A stretch of DNA of 64,000 bases from positions 186,001-250,000 of the forward strand of contig NZ_RBWU01000002.1 in NCBI RefSeq assembly GCF_003634705.1, written 5' to 3'. Position 1 is the stretch's first letter. Each line of letters starts with the position of its first letter. Shown here piece by piece: positions 19,830 to 29,063 of the stretch. Below the pieces are notes generated by a model that was not told the DNA's origin, did no database searches, and saw nothing but the letters and a program-made list of their open reading frames with translations. Position numbers and translations under genes: made by a program. This DNA comes from Actinomadura pelletieri DSM 43383 (GTDB taxonomy: Bacteria > Actinomycetota > Actinomycetes > Streptosporangiales > Streptosporangiaceae).

Positions 19830-22503
19830 CGTCTACGCGTTGATGACGCGGTCGCAGGAACTGCCCTACGGCGAGGCGAAGACCGTCCTGGTCGAGGACG
19901 CGTTGCGCCGTGCCGAGGCGGCGGGCGACGACGTGTTGGCGTTCCACGTCCGGGTCCGGTTGACCGACGCGTACCGGTACGGCGGCGAGCCGTTGAAGGC
20001 GTTCGCGACGTTCAGCCGGACGCTCGCCGACCACGACCGCGACCCGGGCCGGTACGACGAGACGCACGGTCTGCTGTGGCAGATGAAGGCGATCGTCAGC
20101 TCCCTGACCTTGTTCCCGGAGATCGCCCTCGACCGCACCTACGAGGTGCTGGACGACATGGAGCGCCGCTACAAGGCGAGCGGGCACAGCCTCCAGGCGG
20201 TCTACCACTACCGGAACGTGGTCGCCCGGCACGTCGGTGACGGCACGGCCGACGAGTGGTACACGAAGTGGCGGGCCGCCCAGCGGGACGACCTGTCGGA
20301 CTGCGAGGGCTGTGACCCGACCAGCCAGGCCCGCCATCTCGTCGAGCAGGGACGGTACGAAGAGGCGTTCGAGGTCGCCGCGCCCATTTTGGACGCGTCG
20401 CTGACCTGCAACGAGCAGCCGCAGGCGATTCACACCGCGCTGATGCCGGTGTACCTGCGGACGGGCCGTCCCGAGCAGGCCGCCGACGCGCACCGCCGCG
20501 CGTACCGGGTGCACCGGACCCGGCTCGCCGACCTCAGCGACATCTCCGAGCACCTGGAGTTCTGCGCGGTCACGGGGAACGAGGTGCGCGGGCTGGAGAT
20601 CCTCCAGCGGCATCTCGGATGGCTCGACCGGGCGCCGAGCACCCATGCGGAGATGGAGTTCTGCGCGACGGCGGCGCTGGTCCTCTCCCGGGTCGCGGCG
20701 GCAGGACACGGTGACCTGACGGTGCGGCGTCCCGCGGCGGAGGACCGTCCGACGGCGGACGTGCCGCTGGAGGAGTTGCGCGCGGAACTGGCGGAGCGCG
20801 CGACGGAGCTGGCGGCCCGCTTCGACGCCCGCAACGGCACGTCCCACCAGGGCGACGTGGTGCGCAGGGCCCTCACGGCGGAGCCGATCGTCGAGTTCCT
20901 GCCGCTGGCCGCCCACCACCGTCGGCCGACCCCCGCTCCGGCTCCTGCGGCGCCGCCGCAGTCCGCCCCTGAAGACGAGCCGGCCGGTCAGGACGACCTT
21001 GACGCGCTCCTCGACATCGCGGACGACCGTCGCACCGAGCGCGAGATGGCCCGTGCGAAGGCCGCGTGGCGCCGGTTCGACGTCCTCGCCGAGAAGGCGG
21101 AGGTCACGCCGCTGCAGCAGGCCCGCCGGGTGGCGGCGCGGGGCGTCGAGCACGCCCTGGAGGAGGAGCGCGCGGAGGCGATCGCGTGCTGGGAGGAGGC
21201 GCTGCGGCTGTTCGACGGCATCGGCGACGTGACGCACCGGTACCGGACGCTCAGCCGCCTCGGCACCATGCGCGTGCAGATGGGCGACGGCGGCGGCCTG
21301 GCCCAGGTGGCCGAGGCCGCGGACCACTTCGAGAGCAACCCGGGCACGGAGGGCGACGCGACCGGCGCGCTGATCCGTCTCGCGATCGTGCACGTCGAGC
21401 AGGAGCGTCCCGCCGAGGCCGTCGCCGCCCTCGACCGGATCGACCCGGACGACGCCCCCGACCGGGCCGGCGAGCTGGCGTTCCGGCGCGGGCAGGCGCT
21501 GCTGATGACCGGGGACTTCGACGGCGGGGTCGCGCAGCTGCGCCGGTCCCTGGAGGCGGGGCGCGCGTCCGGTGAACCGGACGAGATCGCCGCGCCCGCG
21601 CTGCTGCTCGGCCGGGCCCTGGCCAGGAGCGAGGAGGGCCCCGATCCGGAGGCTCTGCCCCTGTTCGACGAGGCGCTGGGCGCGCTGCCCGAGCCGACCC
21701 CGATGCGGGCGGCGGCGCACACCGAACGGGGCCTGGCGCTGCTCGCCCTGGAGCGTCCCGCCGACGCCATTCCCGACCTCACCGAGGCGATCGCCGGGTG
21801 GACGGCCGAGTCCCTGCACGAGCAGGCGTTCCACCTCCGCGTCGATCTCGCCGCCGCCTACCTGTCCGCGAACCGTCACCTGGAGGCCGCGGAGACCGCC
21901 GAGGAGGCGCTCCCGGCGCTCACCGCCCCGGACGACGTCCCCGCGGAGCGGCGCTGCCGCCTGATCCTCGCGCACGCGCAGAAGGGGATGGACGAGCCGG
22001 ACGCCGCCACGACGTTCACGGGCCTCGCCGAGGACGCCGCGCAGGACGGTCAGTACGACGCGGTCGGGCATTTCCTCAACGAGGCCGCCGACGTCCTCGC
22101 GAACCACGACATGGACGCGCAGGCCGCCGAACGGTACGCGGGCGCGGCCGACGCCTACGAGAAGGCCGGTGACCCGTACGGCGTGGTCCGCACGCGGCGC
22201 CGCCACGCGACCTGCCTGATGTGGAGCGGCGACCGCGACCAGGCCGTCACCGTCATGGAGCAGGCCCGCGCGGCCCTCGCGGCGCTGCCGCCGGACAACG
22301 AACCGGCCCGGGTGTGGGAGACCGCGCTCGTGTCGTTCGACCAGGGCCGCCTGTTCGCCCAGCTGGGACGGCTCCCCGAGGCGTTGTCGCTGGCGTCCGC
22401 CGCCGTGGACGGGTTCACGACCCTGGACGAGCCCGAAGCGGCCAGGGAGGCCGCCCGGCTCCGCGACGAGATCGACGAGGCTATGCAGCAGCAGCGGGAG
22501 TGA
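19816..22503 (+). CDS. Large TPR protein coupled to the HSP90-family ATPase
   Basis: An 895-residue, almost entirely helical protein with no signal peptide or membrane segment, starting at GTG 19816 inside the HSP90 gene. It has an N-terminal helical-repeat half (about 1-360, with a DCEGCDPTSQARHLVEQGRYEEAFEVAAPIL segment), a Pro/Ala-rich linker (about 365-395), then a second array of TPR units (for example RIAIVHVEQERPAEAVAALDRID; ERGLALLALERPADAIPDLTEAI; LNEAADVLANHDMDAQAAERYAGAADAYEKAGD). No enzyme domain is seen. The coupling suggests it works as an adaptor or client receptor of the HSP90 protein; this is inference. Its 3' end overlaps that of galK by 23 bases. Confidence 0.8.
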   Translation: MSTDDVYALMTRSQELPYGEAKTVLVEDALRRAEAAGDDVLAFHVRVRLTDAYRYGGEPLKAFATFSRTLADHDRDPGRYDETHGLLWQMKAIVSSLTLFPEIALDRTYEVLDDMERRYKASGHSLQAVYHYRNVVARHVGDGTADEWYTKWRAAQRDDLSDCEGCDPTSQARHLVEQGRYEEAFEVAAPILDASLTCNEQPQAIHTALMPVYLRTGRPEQAADAHRRAYRVHRTRLADLSDISEHLEFCAVTGNEVRGLEILQRHLGWLDRAPSTHAEMEFCATAALVLSRVAAAGHGDLTVRRPAAEDRPTADVPLEELRAELAERATELAARFDARNGTSHQGDVVRRALTAEPIVEFLPLAAHHRRPTPAPAPAAPPQSAPEDEPAGQDDLDALLDIADDRRTEREMARAKAAWRRFDVLAEKAEVTPLQQARRVAARGVEHALEEERAEAIACWEEALRLFDGIGDVTHRYRTLSRLGTMRVQMGDGGGLAQVAEAADHFESNPGTEGDATGALIRLAIVHVEQERPAEAVAALDRIDPDDAPDRAGELAFRRGQALLMTGDFDGGVAQLRRSLEAGRASGEPDEIAAPALLLGRALARSEEGPDPEALPLFDEALGALPEPTPMRAAAHTERGLALLALERPADAIPDLTEAIAGWTAESLHEQAFHLRVDLAAAYLSANRHLEAAETAEEALPALTAPDDVPAERRCRLILAHAQKGMDEPDAATTFTGLAEDAAQDGQYDAVGHFLNEAADVLANHDMDAQAAERYAGAADAYEKAGDPYGVVRTRRRHATCLMWSGDRDQAVTVMEQARAALAALPPDNEPARVWETALVSFDQGRLFAQLGRLPEALSLASAAVDGFTTLDEPEAAREAARLRDEIDEAMQQQRE

Positions 22504-23644
22504 CGCGGTCCGCGCCATCGGACGGGACGGCGTCGTAGAACTCGGGCGCCGTCCAGCCGCGTCCGGCGTAGGCGGCGACGATCGCGTCCTTGATCTTCGC
22601 GGCCCGGTCGGCGGGCACGAGCACGATCACGGACCCGCCGAAGCCGCCGCCGACCATGCGGCCACCGCGGGCGCCCGCCCGCAGCGCCGCGTCGACCGTC
22701 GTGTCGGCCTGCGGCCAGGACACCTCGAACTGGTCGCGGAGCGACAGGTGCGACGCGTTCAGCATCGCGCCGAGCTCCGCGACCGCCCCGGCCCGCAACA
22801 GCCCGACGGTGGCCTCCACGCGGTGGTTCTCGGTGACGACATGCTGGACGCGGCGGCGCAGCACCGGGTCGCGCAGCGCCGTGAGCGCCGCCGCGAGATC
22901 GGTGACGTCGCGGAGCGCGTCGACGCCGAGCAGCTCAGCGGCCCGCGCGCATTCGGCGCGCCGCCGCCCGTAGTCGCCGCCGGTCAGAGAGTGGGAGGCC
23001 CGCGTGTCGACCACGAGCAGCGTCAGCCCGGCGGCGGCGGGGTCGAACGGCACCCGCGACGACAGGCCGCTGCGGCAGTCGAGCATCAGCGCGTGCCCGG
23101 CCGCGCACAGCAGCGACGCCGACTGGTCCATCGGCCCGCACGGCATCCCGACCTGCTCGTTCTCGGCGCGCCACGCCAGCCGGGCCAGCGCGGGACGGTC
23201 CAGGTCGACGCCGTACAGGTCGCGGAGCGCCAGCGCGGTCGCGCACTCCAGCGCCGCCGACGACGCCAGGCCCGCGCCCCGCGGGAGATCGGAGTCGAAC
23301 AGCAGGGACGCGCCGCCCACGCCGTGTTCCCGCAGGACCCGCGCGACACCGACCGGGTACGCGGCCCACGCCCGCTCGGGCGGCCATCCCTCTGCGACGA
23401 CCGGGCCGCCGTCCACGGGCGCGGTCACGGCCGTCGCGGCGTGGCGCGAGCGGACCTCGATCACCCCGTCGTCGCGGGACGCCGCCGCCACCGACACACC
23501 TAGCGGCAGCGCGAACGGCAGCACCAACCCCTCGTTGTGATCGGTGTGCTCGCCGATCAGGTTGACGCGCCCCGGGGCGAACCAGACACCGTCCGGGGCC
23601 CGTCCGAAGGTCTCGGTGAACGCGGCTTCGAGCCGGGCGGTCAT
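22481..23644 (-). CDS. galK: Galactokinase
   Basis: GalK phosphorylates galactose at C1 with ATP, the entry step of the Leloir pathway. It is a 387-residue GHMP kinase with the galactose-binding signature [16 protein letters not shown], the ATP loop [14 protein letters not shown] and the C-terminal GHMP motif [17 protein letters not shown]. The ATG at 23644 overlaps the galE stop in an ATGA arrangement, so galE-galK are co-translated. An upstream in-frame start at 23665 lies inside galE and is less likely. No galT is present in the window. Confidence 0.95.
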   Translation of the reverse strand: MTARLEAAFTETFGRAPDGVWFAPGRVNLIGEHTDHNEGLVLPFALPLGVSVAAASRDDGVIEVRSRHAATAVTAPVDGGPVVAEGWPPERAWAAYPVGVARVLREHGVGGASLLFDSDLPRGAGLASSAALECATALALRDLYGVDLDRPALARLAWRAENEQVGMPCGPMDQSASLLCAAGHALMLDCRSGLSSRVPFDPAAAGLTLLVVDTRASHSLTGGDYGRRRAECARAAELLGVDALRDVTDLAAALTALRDPVLRRRVQHVVTENHRVEATVGLLRAGAVAELGAMLNASHLSLRDQFEVSWPQADTTVDAALRAGARGGRMVGGGFGGSVIVLVPADRAAKIKDAIVAAYAGRGWTAPEFYDAVPSDGADRVTPAAAA

Positions 23645-24594
23645 CGTGACCGCAGGAAGGTCCACGCGTCGTCGACCATGGTCCGCAGGTCCCGTTCCGG
23701 CTTCCAGCCCAGCTCGGTCTGGATCTTGTCGGACGAGGCGACCAGCACCGCCGGGTCCCCGGGACGGCGCGGCGCGACCTCCGTCGGGATCTCCCGGCCG
23801 GTGACCTCACGGCACACGTCCACGACCTCCCGGACGGTCGCGCCCGTCCCGCTGCCCAGGTTGTAGATCCGGTGGGTGCCGGGCTCGCAGGCGTCCAGCG
23901 CGAGAAGATGGGCGCGGCCCAGGTCGGTCACATGGACGTAGTCGCGGACGCAGGTGCCGTCGGACGTCGGATAGTCGTCGCCGAACATCCGCACCACGTC
24001 CCCGTCGCCCTGCGCGATCTTCAGCACGTTCGGGATCAGATGAGTCTCGACGGTGTGGCGCTCCCCGTGCCGCCCGTAGGCGCCCGCCACGTTGAAGTAC
24101 CGCAGCGACACCCCGCCGAGGCCGTGCAGCCGCGCGTACTCGGTCAGCGCCGTGTCGATCGCCAGCTTCGACGCGCCGTACGGGTTGGTCGGACGGGTCG
24201 GCGCGGTCTCCAGGATCGGCGTCGTCTCCGGCTCGCCGTAGGTCGCGGCCGTCGAGGAGAACACGATCCGCGGGACGCTCGCCAGGCGCATCGCGTCCAG
24301 CAGCGCCAGCGACTCGCCGAGGTTCTTGTCCCAGTACAGGCCCGGCTTCTCCACCGACTCGCCGACGAGCGACTTGGCGGCGAAGTGCAGCACGGCCTCG
24401 AACCCGGCTCCGGCCAGGACGTCGGCCGCCATGTCGCGCAGCGTGCCGCGGACCAGGCGCGCCCCGTCCGGGACGGCGTCCTCGTGGCCGGTGGACAGGT
24501 CGTCCAGGACGACGACCTCGTGTCCCGCCTCCAGCAGCTGAGCGGAGACGACGCTGCCGACATAGCCGGCGCCTCCGGTGACGAGCAGCTTCAC
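23641..24594 (-). CDS. galE: UDP-glucose 4-epimerase
   Basis: GalE interconverts UDP-galactose and UDP-glucose. It is a 317-residue SDR-fold enzyme with the NAD motif [10 protein letters not shown] at the N-terminus, the catalytic Ser/Thr region [13 protein letters not shown], the YxxxK pair in NPYGASKLA and the family segment [16 protein letters not shown]. Length is normal for GalE. It is the first gene of a galE-galK operon and is divergent from the CorC/HlyC-like gene, with 82 bases between their starts. Confidence 0.95.
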   Translation of the reverse strand: MKLLVTGGAGYVGSVVSAQLLEAGHEVVVLDDLSTGHEDAVPDGARLVRGTLRDMAADVLAGAGFEAVLHFAAKSLVGESVEKPGLYWDKNLGESLALLDAMRLASVPRIVFSSTAATYGEPETTPILETAPTRPTNPYGASKLAIDTALTEYARLHGLGGVSLRYFNVAGAYGRHGERHTVETHLIPNVLKIAQGDGDVVRMFGDDYPTSDGTCVRDYVHVTDLGRAHLLALDACEPGTHRIYNLGSGTGATVREVVDVCREVTGREIPTEVAPRRPGDPAVLVASSDKIQTELGWKPERDLRTMVDDAWTFLRSR

Positions 24595-24676
24595 GAGCGG
24601 ACCTCCATGAGCATAAAACTGTGGCGCGGGGGTGTGCCCAGGCTATCCGGAACGGCGAACGGGGAAGGCTGAACTC

Positions 24677-25657
24677 ATGGACCGGACGCCACACCTGGAC
24701 CAGACGAACCGGACGGACCAGTCGCCGTCCCGGCCGCCGCGCGGCCTGGCCCGGCCCCTGGTGTGGCTGCTGTCGAACTCGACCGACCTCGTGGTGCGGC
24801 TGTCGGGCGGCGATCCCGGCGCGCTGCGCGAGGAGCTGACGGCCGAGCGGATGCGGGCCCTCGTCGCCCAGAACACCCAGCTCACCGCCGACGAGCGGAC
24901 GCTGATCGGGGAGGTGTTCGCGGCGGGGGAGCGGCCGCTTCGGGAGGTCCTCGTCCCGCGCACCGAGGTCGCGTTCCTGGACGCGGCGCTCCCGGTGTCC
25001 GCCGCGGCCCGGATCGCCGCGAACAGCCCGCACTCGCGCTTTCCGGTGTGCCGCGAGTCCCATGACGAGGTGATCGGCTTCGTCCATATCCGTGATCTCC
25101 TCGCGCCCGGGCCGGCGGGGAGCGACGGGCCGGTGGGCGGTCTGGTGCGTCCGGTGAAGTTTCTGCCGTCCTCGAAGCGGGTGCTCCCGGCGCTGTCGGA
25201 GATGCGCCGCGAGGGCTGTCACCTGGCGATCGTCATGGACGAGTACGGCGGCGTCGCCGGAATCGTCACGATGGAGGACCTTCTGGAGGAGCTGATCGGC
25301 GACATCCGTGACGAATATGATGTCCACGACGCGCAGGCACGGCGCCTGCACGGCGGCGTCGTCGAGGTCGACGGCCTGCTCAACCTGGACGACTTCGCCG
25401 CCGAGACCGGCATCCGGCTGCCCGCCGGGCCCTACGAGACGGTCGCCGGGCACATCATGGCGGCGCTGCGCCGCGTGCCCGCCGAGGGCGACTCGGTGGA
25501 CGCGGGCGGACACCGTCTCGTGGTGGCCCGGATGGACGGCCGGAGGGTGGCCCGCGTGCGCGTCGTACCCCGGGTGACGCCGCAGGTCGTCGCGGCGCCG
25601 CTCCCCACCCCGCCCGCGACCCTGCGGGCTGCCACCGGTGACCCCGCCGACACCTGA
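24677..25657 (+). CDS. CorC/HlyC-type CBS-pair protein lacking the DUF21 membrane domain
   Basis: Members of the CNNM/hemolysin-C family normally have a four-helix DUF21 membrane domain of about 190 residues, a CBS pair and a C-terminal transporter-associated domain. This 326-residue protein, from ATG 24677 after GGGAAGG, contains only the end of the DUF21 linker (GLARPLVWLLSNSTDLVVRLSGG, about 28-50). The CBS pair follows (ADERTLIGEVFAAGERPLREVLVPRTEV through VMDEYGGVAGIVTMEDLLEELIGDIRDEYD), then CorC_HlyC (LHGGVVEVDGLLNLDDFAAETGIRLP). Only 82 bases separate it from galE, with no trace of the missing domain. Either a soluble form is used or the gene is 5'-truncated. Codon bias of the rest is intact. 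Confidence 0.8.
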   Translation: MDRTPHLDQTNRTDQSPSRPPRGLARPLVWLLSNSTDLVVRLSGGDPGALREELTAERMRALVAQNTQLTADERTLIGEVFAAGERPLREVLVPRTEVAFLDAALPVSAAARIAANSPHSRFPVCRESHDEVIGFVHIRDLLAPGPAGSDGPVGGLVRPVKFLPSSKRVLPALSEMRREGCHLAIVMDEYGGVAGIVTMEDLLEELIGDIRDEYDVHDAQARRLHGGVVEVDGLLNLDDFAAETGIRLPAGPYETVAGHIMAALRRVPAEGDSVDAGGHRLVVARMDGRRVARVRVVPRVTPQVVAAPLPTPPATLRAATGDPADT

Positions 25658-25675
25658 GAGAATCGGTCCGTGCAC

Positions 25676-26752
25676 ATGTCCGAAGCGTCCAGCGCCACAG
25701 CAGCATCCGATCCGAACGGCGCGGTGAAGCCCCGCGTGTTCTCCGGGATCCAGCCCACCGCCGACTCGTTCCACCTCGGCAACTACCTGGGCGCGTTGCG
25801 GCAGTGGGTCGCGATGCAGGACACGCACGACGCCTTCTACTGCGTGGTCGACCTGCACGCGATCACCGTCGAGCACGATCCGGCGGTACTGCGCCGCCGG
25901 ACGAAGGTCGCCATCGCGCAGCTCCTCGCGATGGGCGTCGACCCCGACCGCGCCACCCTGTTCGTGCAGAGCCAGGTTCCGGAGCACGCGGAGCTGGCGT
26001 GGGTGCTCGGCTGCCTCACCGGGTTCGGCGAGGCCGGGCGCATGACCCAGTTCAAGGACAAGTCGTCCAAGCAGGGAACGAGCGGCACCTCGGTGGGGCT
26101 GTTCACCTACCCGATCCTGCAGGCCGCCGACATCCTGCTCTACACGCCCGACCCGGGCGTCGAAGGGCGGGCGATCCGCGTCCCCGTCGGTGAGGACCAG
26201 CGGCAGCACCTGGAGCTGACCCGGACGCTGGCGCAGCGCTTCAACCACCGGTTCGGTGAGACGTTCGTGCCGCCGGAGGCCCATATCCCCGCGGGCGCCG
26301 CGAAGATCACCGATCTTCAGGAGCCGGACGCGAAGATGAGCAAGTCGGCGTCCTCCCCGCAGGGGATCATCGACGTGCTGGAGGAGCCGGGCCCGATGCG
26401 CAAGAAGATCATGCGCGCGGTCACCGACACCGGCTCGGAGGTCGTCTACGACGAGGAGAAGAAGGCGGGCATCACCAACCTGCTGCGGATCTTCTCCGCG
26501 CTGGACGGCACGTCCATCCCCGACCTGGAGAAGCGCTACGAGGGCTCCGGCTACGGGCAGTTCAAGAAGGACCTCGCGCAGGTCGTCGTCGACACCTTCA
26601 CGCCGATCAGGGAGCGCACGCTCAAGCTGCTCGACGACGAGGAGCAGCTCGACCGGGTCCTCGCGCAGGGCGCCGAACGCGCCTCCACTGTCGCCGCGCG
26701 CACGATGGACATCGTGCGCGAACGGGTGGGATTCGTGGGACGTGGTCGCTGA
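25676..26752 (+). CDS. trpS: Tryptophanyl-tRNA synthetase
   Basis: A class I aminoacyl-tRNA synthetase that charges tRNA-Trp. The 358-residue protein shows the HIGH-like element in [21 protein letters not shown], the Trp-binding region and [19 protein letters not shown], and the KMSKS loop in [18 protein letters not shown] 25670 and ATG 25676 are both possible starts. The next gene, for a 2'-5' RNA ligase-like protein, begins inside its last codons, suggesting a small operon. Confidence 0.95.
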   Translation: MSEASSATAASDPNGAVKPRVFSGIQPTADSFHLGNYLGALRQWVAMQDTHDAFYCVVDLHAITVEHDPAVLRRRTKVAIAQLLAMGVDPDRATLFVQSQVPEHAELAWVLGCLTGFGEAGRMTQFKDKSSKQGTSGTSVGLFTYPILQAADILLYTPDPGVEGRAIRVPVGEDQRQHLELTRTLAQRFNHRFGETFVPPEAHIPAGAAKITDLQEPDAKMSKSASSPQGIIDVLEEPGPMRKKIMRAVTDTGSEVVYDEEKKAGITNLLRIFSALDGTSIPDLEKRYEGSGYGQFKKDLAQVVVDTFTPIRERTLKLLDDEEQLDRVLAQGAERASTVAARTMDIVRERVGFVGRGR

Positions 26753-27377
26753 CCGCCGACGCCACGACGCCGCGGAGGGCCCCGAGGAGACGCCCTCCGC
26801 GACTCCCCGCCACCCGGGCGAGGACGGGCTTCGCGCGATCGGTGTCGCCATTCCGATTCCCGACCCGTACGGGGCGCGCCTGCAGGCCAAACGCGCCTCG
26901 TACGGCGACCCCATGGCGCACGCGATCCCCACGCACATCACGCTGCTCCCGCCGACCGAGGTGCACGAGTCCGAGCTCGGCGCCGTCGAGGAGCATCTGC
27001 GGGAGATCGCCCGCACCGAGCAACCGTTCCCCATCAAGCTCCGCGGTAGCGGAACGTTCCGGCCCGTCTCTCCGGTCGTGTTCGTCGCCCTCGCCGAAGG
27101 AATCGGTGGTTGCGAACGGATTCAGGCAAGGGTTCTGACAGGGCCGCTTGCCCGGCCGCTGCCGTTTCCGTACCACCCGCACGTCACCATCGCCCACCAT
27201 CTGCCCGACGACGTCATGGACAGGGCCTTCAAGGAGCTGGCCGGGTACAGCGCCGACTTCGACGTGTGGGGCTTCTCCCTCTACGAGCACGGGTTGGACG
27301 GCGTGTGGCGTCCGCAGCGCGACTTCGTGTTCCCCGTCCCCGAACCGGGATCGGGGACCGCTCCGTCCGCGTCCTGA
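26742..27377 (+). CDS. 2'-5' RNA ligase / LigT-like 2H phosphoesterase
   Basis: A 211-residue member of the 2H phosphoesterase superfamily. The two signature motifs are HITL (in [16 protein letters not shown]) and HVTI (in [19 protein letters not shown]), whose histidines form the active site for cyclic or 2'-5' phosphodiester chemistry. The GTG at 26742 overlaps the trpS stop by 11 bases, so it is translationally coupled to trpS. The coupling hints at an RNA-related role, but the substrate is unknown. Confidence 0.83.
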   Translation: MVADRRRHDAAEGPEETPSATPRHPGEDGLRAIGVAIPIPDPYGARLQAKRASYGDPMAHAIPTHITLLPPTEVHESELGAVEEHLREIARTEQPFPIKLRGSGTFRPVSPVVFVALAEGIGGCERIQARVLTGPLARPLPFPYHPHVTIAHHLPDDVMDRAFKELAGYSADFDVWGFSLYEHGLDGVWRPQRDFVFPVPEPGSGTAPSAS

Positions 27378-27479
27378 CCCGCGCCTTCCCCTGGGCGTTC
27401 CCCTAAGCGCAGCCCGGCGTTTCCGAAGGTCGTCCCGCCGGGTGAACATCGAGTGACGGTTTGTGGGTACTTTGCGTAC

Positions 27480-28532
27480 ATGCGGCAGGTGATCAACCGG
27501 GCGCAGCGGCGCGGCGAGGCCCTGTTCGGGGACGCCAAGGACCGGCTGAGCGACGCCCGGGAACGCCGCCCCTGGTTCGATCACCAGGCGCGGGCGCTGT
27601 CGCGGTACCGGGAGCGGCGCGGCGACCGTCTCGCGGCGGCCCTCACCTGTTACGCGTTCCTGTCGTTCTTCCCGCTGCTGGCGCTGGCGTACTCGTTGCT
27701 CGGCTACCTGGTCGGCTTCAGCGGCGCGGCGCGCGACTACTTCGTCCGGGCGGTGAACTCCCAGTTGCCCGGCCTGTCCGACCAGCTCCAGGTCGAACAG
27801 ATCGCCCAGTCCAAGACGGCCGTGGGGATCATCGGGCTGGTCGCGCTGCTGATCACCGGCCAGGGCTGGGTGCAGGTCCTGCGTGAGGCGCTGCGCGACA
27901 TGTGGGGCAACGAGCCCGGCGGCGGCGGGAACTACGCCGTCAAACGGCTGTGGGACATGGCCGTCCTGGCGTTCCTCGGCGTGGTCCTGATCTGCGGCAT
28001 GGCCGTGTCGACCGTCACGACGTCGGCGACCCACACCGTCCTCGGCTGGTTCGGGCTGGAGGACGTCACCGGCGCCGGGACCGTGCTGCGGCTGCTGTCC
28101 CTCGCCTGCGCGACCGCGTTCAACGCCGTGGTCTTCCTGGTGCTGTTCACCCGGCTGTCGGGCACCCGGGCGCCCTGGCGGCGGATCATCCGCGGCGCGC
28201 TGTTCGGGGCGGTGGGCTTCGAGATCCTCAAGCAGATCGCGTCACTGCTCATCGCCCGGACGACGGCGAACCCCGTCTACGGCACCTTCGCCGTCCTGGT
28301 CGGACTGATGGTGTGGATCAACATCGTCTCGCGGTTCGCCCTGTACGTCGCCGCGTGGACGGCCACCCGCCGCGCCGTCCTCACCGCCGACGCGGAGAAC
28401 CCGGAACGGACGGAGGCGGCGCCGTCGGGCGAGTCGGGCGAGTCGGGCGAGGAGTCGCCCCCGGTGCGGGAGAAGCCGCCGAAAAGGGAACGGCCCCCGG
28501 GTCAGGACCAGAAGGCGTCGTCGGCGTACTGA
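27480..28532 (+). CDS. YihY/virulence factor BrkB family membrane protein
   Basis: A 350-residue inner-membrane protein with about six hydrophobic segments typical of YihY/BrkB: AALTCYAFLSFFPLLALAYSLLGYLVG, KTAVGIIGLVALLITGQGW, MAVLAFLGVVLICGMAVSTV, LACATAFNAVVFLVLFTRL, GALFGAVGFEILKQIASLLI and FAVLVGLMVWINIVSRFALYVAAW. The last 45 residues form a Glu/Pro/Lys-rich cytoplasmic tail. Despite the old name it is not an RNase and its function is not settled. ATG 27480 gives the usual start; an upstream GTG adds nine residues. Its 3' end overlaps the converging NTF2-like gene by 31 bases. Confidence 0.85.
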   Translation: MRQVINRAQRRGEALFGDAKDRLSDARERRPWFDHQARALSRYRERRGDRLAAALTCYAFLSFFPLLALAYSLLGYLVGFSGAARDYFVRAVNSQLPGLSDQLQVEQIAQSKTAVGIIGLVALLITGQGWVQVLREALRDMWGNEPGGGGNYAVKRLWDMAVLAFLGVVLICGMAVSTVTTSATHTVLGWFGLEDVTGAGTVLRLLSLACATAFNAVVFLVLFTRLSGTRAPWRRIIRGALFGAVGFEILKQIASLLIARTTANPVYGTFAVLVGLMVWINIVSRFALYVAAWTATRRAVLTADAENPERTEAAPSGESGESGEESPPVREKPPKRERPPGQDQKASSAY

Positions 28533-28954
28533 TCCTCGGCCAGTGTGCGGATCTCGGTGATCCTGCCGTCCTCGATGCGGAACAGGTCGACCGCGCGGCC
28601 GTCCAGGACCCGGCCCGGATGTCCCGGCCGTTCCGCGTACGTCTGGACGAGCGCCGCGCCGTACTCCTCGTTCGCCATCACCGCGTACGGCTCGGCGCGG
28701 AACGTCCCGCCCGACAGCTCGAACAGCCGGACGTAGAAGCCGAGGACCTCCTCCGGCGTGCGGTACTCCCCGGACAACGGCCCGCGTCCCGGCACGCGGT
28801 GCACGACGTTCTCGGCGAGCAGACCGCGGATGAGCGTCATGTCGCCCTTGGCGAAGGCCGTGTAGCCGTCCTTCAGCAGCGACACGTTCGGATGTTCGTC
28901 AACGAGAACGTGCGTGTCGGACAAGTGCGGGTCGGACGTGCGCAGATCAGACAT
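28502..28954 (-). CDS. SnoaL/NTF2-like family protein
   Basis: A 150-residue single-domain protein from ATG 28954 with an excellent AAGGAGGAG site. The helix-sheet pattern and motifs (LLKDGYTAFAKGDMTLIRGLLAENVVHRVPGRGPLSGEYRTPEEVLGFY; DGRAVDLFRIEDGRITEIRTL ending in W) are those of SnoaL-like/NTF2-like proteins, which act as small-molecule isomerases, cyclases or binding proteins. The substrate is not predictable. It overlaps the end of the YihY gene on the opposite strand. Confidence 0.8.
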   Translation of the reverse strand: MSDLRTSDPHLSDTHVLVDEHPNVSLLKDGYTAFAKGDMTLIRGLLAENVVHRVPGRGPLSGEYRTPEEVLGFYVRLFELSGGTFRAEPYAVMANEEYGAALVQTYAERPGHPGRVLDGRAVDLFRIEDGRITEIRTLAEDQYADDAFWS

Positions 28955-29063
28955 GGCGCGCTCCTCCTTCACCGGCGCCACCGTGAGCGTAAGCCCGTGT
29001 CCGCCGCCAGGCCAGCGTCCCGGCGTCCCCTGAGCGAACCTTTACCGCCCGTTCGGCTCCCGG

